64,000 bases of DNA from Choanephora cucurbitarum (lineage: Eukaryota; Mucoromycota; Mucoromycetes; Mucorales; Choanephoraceae), in the NCBI GenBank assembly GCA_025331435.1, contig JAIWNI010000015.1:62001-126000 (forward strand), read 5' to 3'. Each line of letters begins with the position of its first letter. Positions within the stretch are counted from its first letter, which is position 1. This document shows positions 56,990 through 64,000 of the stretch, one piece after another. Below the pieces are notes generated by a model, which had not been told where the DNA came from, ran no database searches, and worked only from the letters and a program-made list of their open reading frames with translations. A program made the translations under genes and the position numbers.

Positions 56990-57094
56990 AGATATGGTGA
57001 AGAAGATAGAACGAAGAAGTAGGTTTATTTAATGTTAAGCTCAAAAACACACTCAAAACTACGTATAGTGTAGGAAATGCGAAAGAAAGCTGTC

Positions 57095-57107
57095 GTACAC
57101 AGGTTTT
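57095..57107. repeat. Target-site duplication of the LINE, 5' side
   Basis: GTACACAGGTTTT, identical to 51739-51751. It directly follows the LINE 5' leader and precedes unrelated sequence (ATACGGCACC). Confidence 0.8.
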
Positions 57108-59221
57108 ATACGGCACCCTGTTCGAGTCAGAATTTGAGAACCAGCCCAATGCTTTACTACGCAGTCATTCTACTCCTGCTAACGAAGTACTAAAGATAGA
57201 GCATAGATTTGAAAGAACTTGTGAATAAAAATAGTCTTTGTAGTTAGGCTCTGACTGTCGTCTGTATCAGAGCACATTTTGATGGACAATGCGTATCCCC
57301 GAATAAATCATGAGAAGAAAACAATTTATGCTGCTTTATAAACGCTCCTCTACAAAGGTGTTTTTAAAGTATTGACCCTATATCAAGTAGCGTCAAAGAA
57401 TAAGATAGAAAATAAATAATGATACGCCAATAGCCACTAATTACACACCTAACCTTATATTGCATCTTCAATGATGTGCTTCCAATTGTAAACAATATCA
57501 TCACAAGTTCATCGGAGCCAGTTCAATAGTAACTGGAACAAGACATACTTTAGTCGTTTGAGAAAAAAAACAAGATGTTCCTTTCGAATAGAAAGGTAAA
57601 AAGCGCACCCATCTAGCGAATTGTCTGGGTTTTTATATGTTCTATTAAGCGTTGCATATCATTCATAACAAAACGAAAGACTTTTTTGTTATGTATAACT
57701 CATTAGTCCAAACTAGTACATAAATTGACAATGAATTTGTCCTTGAGCAAAGAAATTGTGCTAACGCAACAGTCATTAATAGTCTTTTAATCTTAAGCAT
57801 CCTCAGAGTTTAAAAAAGCACAAGAAAATGTAAACCTACTCATTTATACACCAAAAGTACTAAATCTGTAGAAACCATATAGTGTTTTTCTATTTCTAAA
57901 AATCAGGCACATAAATTCTGTTTTTCTCTCATGCTCTCGACTCCTTCTCCAACAAGCACTATCAGTGTTTATTTAAGAAATGCGTAGCAAGATAAATTTA
58001 TGGGGCTATGTTAACACTGCCTTCCCAGGACATTTCTGTTTAACTTGTCCTGTACCACAATGCTCACATACAAACAAGTACCAGGCTGGAACAAAAACCA
58101 CTGGCAGCTTCTTTCGTGATAGATGCTATTCAAAATATCAGATACATTCATTGTAATTGACTTTTACATGACCAATAAACTGTAAATGAAAAAAGGGTTT
58201 ATTCTGATAATTGCTTTGCACAACAGTTCTCGCTCTTGTATTGAGCCGCATTTCAAGGTCTATTTAAAGCTAAAGGCCCAATCTCTTTTCTTTTTCCTTT
58301 TTTACATTATAATCTAATTCCTTCTGTTCTCCCTTCTTTTCTGTATGAGTTTGCTCAACTTGGAAAAGAACAAACAAAAATATATGCGCATGTTTGTGCT
58401 AGACCAAAGCAGGCGCGTCTTGTGCTATCGGTTGGCTGCATCGACACACAACCAAATCGTGATAAGCATGTTCAGACTTTTTTAACCCAACTATCTAAAT
58501 GATATAGCTTTTGAGCGAAATTGTAGTCTTTAGAATTCTACAGTTGTGCTTGACTGTCAAGTAGTGACCAGGTATCATTTGGAATTTATACCACAAAGCT
58601 ATATTTACAGTATGTGTAATCAACGCTTCTTTATCTTGTTCTGATACTGCAAGCATTGGGTAATCCAAACCATTTTTATACCTTGAAAAAAAAAAGTGAT
58701 TAACTATGATTCAGCAGAACAAGAATTCAGCGAGTCGAATATTGAGGCTGTGCTTTGTTTTTGAAAAAAGCAACGGAAAAAAATAACAAAGTGCGAGAGA
58801 GGAAGAGATAATATCTACTGTTGAAAAAGGTAATAGTGGGTGCTTCGAGTCACCTGGTTAGCTGAGACATGATATCAGTAATAAATCTTTTGATAACAGA
58901 TTTAAACAACTTTAACAGCAAACAAATGAATGGGAATTGGTTGAATGGTTGCAATAATAAGGCAAGTTCCCGTTCATTTGTTTGCCATAGTGAACCAAAG
59001 AAGCAAAGTTCTTTATAAGTTCTTTTACTATTTGAGAGTTGATAGTTTGTCAAATATAGCTAACAAAACCTGCAGAGGAGCACTAAAAGCGGAAAGATAT
59101 GTGTTAGCGTAATCCAGCTTCCTAAAACATACTAGGTTTGCTTTCATGTTTTCAGATATAAATACGAACTTAAACCATCTTTTTCCTACTTTCTCAAATC
59201 AAGAGCAAGATAAACAAAATT
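57108..59221. other. AT-rich intergenic with one hairpin
   Basis: About 2.1 kb beyond the LINE. No coding region has family or splice support. The only ordered structure noticed is the hairpin at 58918-58985. Confidence 0.5.
58918..58985. repeat. Hairpin, 19-bp stem
   Basis: GCAAACAAATGAATGGGAA at 58918-58936 pairs with TTCCCGTTCATTTGTTTGC at 58967-58985, with one mismatch or G-T pair and a 30-nt loop. It could be a small MITE end, a processed small-RNA precursor or chance; no expression evidence is available. Confidence 0.55.
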
Positions 59222-60398
59222 ATGTCTAGTACTGAAAGCAATATTTTTAACGGTTGGGCTGGCACTGGTAAAGGCAAACCTCTTGAGCGAATGCAACTGT
59301 CTTTAAGACACTGGGACGAAGATTGTATTGATATCAACATTACACATTGTGGTGTCTGCGCTAGTGATGTACATGAAACACTTATATGAATTTAAGTCAT
59401 TGCAAAGCCTAATTCTCTATCTTTCGTTTTCATAGCTGCATTGTCTTGACCAAGATGATCAATGGGGTCCTACAGACTATCCCTGTGTGGTAGGTCATGA
59501 GATTGTTGGTGTCGTGGCAAGAGTTGGGAAAAATGTGTCCAGATTCAAAGTTGGTGACCGTGTTGGTGTCGGTGCCCAATGTACATCTTGTCATGAATGC
59601 GATGAATGCAATAACCACCGCGAAAACTTGTGTCCAAATTTTGGAATGACATACAATGCCAGATGGCCTAATGGTGACAAAACTTATGGAGGCTATGCAG
59701 ACAAATGGCGTGGCGATCATCGCTTTGTCTTCAAGATCCCTGATCATTTAAGCAATGAAGTTGCCGCTACTTTCTTCTGTGCTGGCATCACATCCTATTC
59801 TCCCTTGAAGCGTACAGGTGTTAACGAAGACTCAGTGGTAGGTATTATGGGCATTGGTGGCCTGGGTCATTATGGTATTCTTTGGGCAAAAGCAATGGGT
59901 GCAAAAGTTGTTGCCATTTCAACTGGTGACAGAAAACGCAGTGTCTCTTACGAACTTGGTTGTGACGATTTCATTGATTCCACTAATCCAGATGATATGG
60001 CCAGATATAAGAAAAAGTTTACTCATATCCTGTGTACTGGCTGCAGTCCTGACTTCCAATGTAAGATCGTTACTGACCAACTATCGTCTGTTCGCTAATC
60101 AATGCTTTATACAGGGAGCACTTACTTGAACCTTATTCGCGGTAATGGATACTTCCTCAATGTAAATGCTCCGGCATGGGAGCTTCCACCAATGCCTCCT
60201 TTTATGATGTTAATGGCACAAGTATTTATACAAGGTTCTTGTCTTGGATCACCTGTTGAAATTGAAGAGATGCTCAAGTTTGCTGAACAGAAAAATGTTC
60301 GACCATGGATTACTATGTTTCCCATGAAAGATGTCAATAAGGTTTTAGAAGACTTCAGAGCTGGAAAGCCTCGTTTCAGATTTGTTCTCGAAAACTAA
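59222..60398 (+). CDS. Zinc alcohol dehydrogenase, CAD/ADH6 type
   Basis: Three exons (59222-59368, 59436-60060, 60115-60398) encode 351 residues. The catalytic zinc ligands (CGVCASD, GHE) and the four structural cysteines (CTSCHECDECNNHRENLC) are present. The Rossmann motif GIMGIGGLGHYGILWAKAMG follows. The C-terminal FRFVLEN is typical of the cinnamyl-alcohol-dehydrogenase group, whose fungal members (ADH6/ADH7) reduce aldehydes with NADPH. The Ser-Thr-Gly pattern after the second Rossmann strand (AISTGDRKR) favours NADP over NAD (inference). Substrates are usually broad: aromatic and branched aldehydes. Confidence 0.92.
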
Positions 60399-61175
60399 TT
60401 ATATGCTTTGCGATGCAAAAGTTATCAACTATATCTGAATAAAAAAGTATATTGTAACTTTCTTTTGATTGAGTCTGGATCAAAGCTGCTTGATGTTCAA
60501 AATTGTCTTTTACATCAGTGAAGATATAAGTAAGACTGGCTTGAGAAGTATGTGAGTTCAATCATTTAGTACGAGGTCAAAGTTTGACTCTCTGAAGAAA
60601 AATTAGAAGCACTCGCTATTCAGTTTTGGGTTTCCAACAAATAGACATATTATAGCAAAAATCGAATTGCACATATCGTAGTTACCTTGCGCAATTTACA
60701 TGAACTCTGAACACAAGTTTTTGCACTCAAGAATTAAGCAGATCATAGTTCAAGTGCTGTCCTCATATCCAACTTGATGACTATCTTAAGTTTATAGAAG
60801 TAATAGTAATTCACCACAAAAACCATCGTCAATGGATTAGGATTATTTAGGTTTGCTTCATGTACTAGCTAATTTTCAATTCAAAAGTTAAGCAAAAAAA
60901 AAGAAAGGAACAAGTAAAACACCATTGAGCAGTTAACAAGAAACAGGCCAAATCAGTAGATAACAGAGTATGCGAAACACTCGTTACAAAATATGGACAA
61001 GGCGAATGGTTTTGCTTTCAAAAATGTCAAAGCACAATGAGCATGAAGGTGCTTCCCTTAAAAACTCAGTTCTATTCAGAACAGTCACATGGTTGCGTCA
61101 CATTTTGGAGAGAGATTTTCGACTAAACCCTGCTTCTCTCTTGTCCTCTATCCCCACACGACTCTTTTAATCAAA
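60399..61175. other. Intergenic, no gene recognised
   Basis: About 780 bp of AT-rich sequence with no supported gene. Confidence 0.5.
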
Positions 61176-61766
61176 ATGTCAATTGCTCGCATTGCTCTTC
61201 GCTCCGTTGCTTTCAAGGTAAAGAGAGAACGCCAAATAACGTCTAGACTTCAAAAAGAAAACGATATAGCCTATGTCCCTTGAAGTTTTTTATCTTACTT
61301 TTTAATAATCTTTTATAAACTAGGCTGCTGTTCCTGCCATGGCTACCCGTAGCTTCTCTGCTGCTGCTGTTATGCAAAAAGGTGAGCAGGTGCACATCAG
61401 CCGACACTTGAAGCTGATATCGGGACGCGATTAGGAAGCTTACATTCGTTTGTTTAGATGTCATCCAAGATTTGTTCATCAAGGAATTGAAGGGTTACAA
61501 GCCTGCTCCTATTGTGAGTATTTATCCATGATGTGAGGAAATAGAAGAGAGCGTTCGTTATTAATTTATTTCTTCTGTATAGGCTGTTGACGAAAACGCT
61601 GTCAAGGACTTGAAGCTCCCTGCTGCTCCTGCTGTAAGTCAAGGGCGCAGATAGAATTGTAAAAAGAAAATGCTAATTTGTCAATCCTTAGGTCCCCGAA
61701 ATTGATGCTGATTTGTCTCAACAATTGGCTGCTTACGATGCCGAGCCTGAGGAAGTTTCTCAATAA
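61176..61766 (+). CDS. ATP14: Mitochondrial ATP synthase subunit h (ATP14-like)
   Basis: Five small exons (61176-61217, 61324-61381, 61458-61513, 61583-61633, 61692-61766) encode 93 residues. The N-terminus is a mitochondrial presequence rich in Arg, Ala and Ser with no acidic residues (ARIALRSVAFKAAVPAMATR). The family core DVIQDLFIKELKGYKPAP matches the yeast Atp14 segment NVIQDLYLRELKDTKLAP, and the C-terminus is acidic, as in the family. It is a peripheral-stalk subunit of F1Fo ATP synthase. The intron density (four introns in 93 codons) is extreme for the window. It is convergent with the chitinase gene, 190 bp away. Confidence 0.88.
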
Positions 61767-61956
61767 TTTATTGGAACAACCATAATTAGCCAAATATCCA
61801 TTTGAAAGCCATCAACACAAGAAATTGCAGTGTGTGTGTGTATAAAACAAATAAAACAAAAAGAAAACATAATCAACACAGTGGCAACCAGAATTTAGTA
61901 TCATTGAATTTGCTTTGTATTCATTTTAATGGAAAGTGGCAAGAAGGTGACAAAGT

Positions 61957-63471
61957 TTATGCATGGGGAATATTGTCATAATGAGAGAGAGGAAAAACTA
62001 TGTGATTAGGAGAACGATCTAGTTGATTGCCCAATACTTGATAGACAGTATGAACTAGACTTCTTGGGTCATCTCCAGGTACATCTGCAGTCAGTTCCCA
62101 AAACATGCCTCCACCTAAATGTCGCTCTTTTATGTACTCAGATTTAGCTCTGACTACATCAGGAGTATCATAGGTGACAAATTCTTTAGTCTCTTCGTTA
62201 TAAGACCATGAGGCTATGTTTGTTTCATCCAAGTATTCCTCAGCACCTTCTTGTGGAAGATCTTTATAATCGTAAGACCCTCTATCCCATGAGCCATCTG
62301 GAACACCTTGATAAGATGAACCAGGTTCAGGGCTTGTGTTGGAGAAACCTCTGCCATAAGCAGGCATACCCATAACCAATTTCTTTGAAGGAACACCAGC
62401 TCTCTCATAATCGTCAATTGCTTGGTTTACATTGAGAGAACCACCGAATAGGTTGGATTGATGTCCTGTCTGCTGATCCCATTCACCTGCGAAATCATAA
62501 GCCATTAAGTAGAAGAGGTCCACATACTCTGCCATATCAGCCAACTTCAAAATACGATAATTCTCAGGCCCACATGGCATAGCAACTGACAGTAAAAATG
62601 GTTCCTTTGTTGGATCTATCTCTTGTTGATATTCGTCGAGCGCATTGCGAAGTTCCTTCAACAACAATACATAATTCTCGGCATCATCGGAGTCTTTAGG
62701 GAACTCCCAATCAATGTCAATACCATCTAGACCAAGATTCTGCAAATGAGAAATTGCTGTTTCTGTAAAAGTAGCTCGAGATTCAGGACTTGCTGCTACA
62801 CTAGAAAAGTTACCACTCCAAGAGTATCCGCCTATGCTTAATGACACTTTCAGGTGTCGGTTTTGTTGCTTCAACAGGTTGAGTTGCTTAAAGTTTCCGT
62901 GTAGGTCTTGGTCGTCTTCCTTCCAGGGATCCAATATGCCATCTATTGTCTTGTCTATTGAATAAAGATATTTAACATCTAACAGTCTATAGTATGTGCA
63001 TTTATTGCTTGCCTTCAGGTAGCTTTATATCTGTATCAGCCCATGGATCCTACAAAGAGGAGTTGACTCGGGTTAGTCCGAGCATGCATTAGAATCAGGT
63101 CTCGCTTACCCCAAGTAATACTGTGCCATCAGTGTTCACATTGGCGAAGGCATAAAGAACATGAGACAACTTTTTTGCTTGAATGTCGACAACATGGTAA
63201 TTGCGGTCATAAATGCCCCTTTTATAGCAGAGTTTTTTTTTGAAGTTAGAGTGTGTTTGTATGCATGTGAAGTAAGGTTTTACCAGTTAATAAAGTAGCC
63301 TGCAATAACAAAAGACTCGGTAGGCTGGCTGCCACTAGGCTCATCACTGGGTAAAGTAGTCTCGGGTATATCACTATGCTCAATAGCTTGTTGATACCAG
63401 CCAATAGTTAGCAATATAACAATAATTGGGGTTAATATTGCAAATTTGGCTATACTTCTAAAGTCAAACAT
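61957..63471 (-). CDS. GH18 chitinase with N-terminal membrane anchor
   Basis: Four exons on the minus strand (63471-63284, 63218-63110, 63049-63013, 62954-61957) encode 443 residues. The hydrophobic segment FAILTPIIVILLTIGWY near residue 10 follows FDFRSIAK and is not followed by an obvious signal-peptidase site, so a signal anchor is likely. The GH18 barrel has the complete active site DGIDIDWEFP and the conserved LSIGGYSWSGNF, YLMAYDFAG and MPAYGRGF strands. The third intron (63012-62955) uses a GC donor (GCAAGC), and phase requires it. A Trp in GGGMFWEL closes the barrel. No chitin-binding module is seen. Expected role: wall remodelling or nutrition. An in-frame ATG lies at 63510. Confidence 0.92.
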
Positions 63472-64000
63472 GATGTGCTCAAAACAAACGAGAAGAGATA
63501 CGCTAATCACAGGCTAAAAAAGATATTTATATTCATCTTAAACAGGTCCGACTTTGAGTGCATATGCTACTGTGTAACAGTTATTACTAGGCTTGTTTAT
63601 TGATCCATTCAGCCCTCTTAGCTAAAGGTCTTCAAGCTAGCTAGTATCAGAAAAGAGAAGCACAAGCTGAAAGAGAGACAACTGCTTGTGTTTTTGTCAT
63701 TCTTCTCTAACGAGAAAAAGAAAAATGCAACAATTGTAAAGGCTATTTTCTTCTCAAAAAAACGCAGCGACTAACTTATCTGGTGGAACGCGGTTTATAT
63801 CGACTTGCTCTGCACGTTTCAAAGCATTTAGTTATTTCTTCCTTTTTGCTATTGTACTATGTTGATAAATCTACTTGCAGGTGGGTATCTGCGTAGTTCA
63901 ATCAAATTTAAGCGCAGGTAAAATATTCGCGCTTTCTTTTTTTTTTCTCGAAATCAAATCAACATTTTTTCTGCCCTTTTATTATTTATTTTAATTACGT
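63472..64000. other. Intergenic, no gene recognised
   Basis: About 530 bp upstream of the chitinase gene. T-rich runs and a TTTATATCG element are present. No gene is supported before the window ends. Confidence 0.45.

Larger units (their letters stand above)
51752..57094 (-). mobile_element. Full-length non-LTR (LINE) retrotransposon, APE-type
   Basis: About 5.34 kb: a 5' leader of about 105 bp, ORF1 (55778-56989), an ORF2 split into an endonuclease frame and an RT frame (55781 to 51811), a 50-bp 3' UTR and a poly(A) tail (T9-T13 on the plus strand at 51748-51760). It is bounded by perfect 13-bp GTACACAGGTTTT duplications. Composition is visibly GC-richer than all surrounding host genes and the Ty3 element. 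Two CCHC knuckles in ORF1, an AP-type endonuclease, an RT and a C-terminal C-C-H-C motif without RNase H suggest an L1/Tad-like Mucoralean LINE, possibly of the Grem-LINE1 type described near Mucor centromeres (family match is inference). Confidence 0.9.

Overview
The window looks like nuclear DNA of an early-diverging filamentous fungus, most likely Mucoromycota (Mucorales type). It is AT-rich, with many short introns (about 45-80 nt, GTAAGT...TAG), T-rich promoters and short intergenic gaps. The gene set fits: a GH45 endoglucanase with a CBM1 module, a Crh-type GH16, a GH18 chitinase, ATP14, QCR10, a PKA catalytic subunit, and genes rarely kept in Dikarya (a GNL1-type GTPase, an ANKRD54-like protein and a DDRGK1-like UFM1-pathway protein). 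I cannot fix the genus from sequence alone.

Layout. 0-15 kb is a dense housekeeping block: SAR1 (5' end cut off by the window), GNL1-like GTPase, LSB5-like VHS/GAT protein, RhoGAP, QCR10, GH16, an anillin/Bud4-like PH protein, an ANKRD54-like protein and, tail to tail with it and overlapping by 26 bp, DDRGK1. 15-18.4 kb holds a tandem pair of small four-cysteine secreted proteins with a shared promoter block, an orphan third copy of that block, and a tiny spliced GPI-type surface protein. 19-28 kb holds PKA, a hexose transporter and a large FUSC/DUF2421 membrane protein. 28-39 kb is an accessory zone with a 901-bp element carrying 135-bp terminal inverted repeats, a 1.27-kb element with degenerate 33-bp repeats, a small hairpin MITE, the GH45 gene, a decayed solo LTR, a gag relic and a broken multi-exon gene. 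39-44.5 kb returns to genes: cytochrome b5, a TENA-type protein and a peroxisomal CoA ligase.

44.7-57.1 kb is a nested transposon stack. A decayed DNA element with 21-bp inverted repeats and a GCM/WRKY-like zinc-finger gene was invaded by an apparently intact Ty3/gypsy element (two 327-bp LTRs that look identical, one uninterrupted 1589-codon gag-pol). A full-length APE-type LINE (about 5.3 kb, poly(A), 13-bp target duplication) landed in its right terminal repeat. 57-64 kb is ordinary: an NADP-type alcohol dehydrogenase, ATP14 and a membrane-anchored chitinase.

Functional themes are cell wall and polarity (GH16, chitinase, RhoGAP, anillin-like, LSB5), ER/secretory homeostasis (SAR1, DDRGK1, cytochrome b5), respiration (QCR10, ATP14) and carbon use (GH45, hexose transporter, PKA). 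The most unusual material is the transposon stack, the secreted-protein cluster and the ufmylation gene. All exon borders below were read by eye from splice consensus and reading-frame phase; totals were checked for divisibility by three where a protein length is given.
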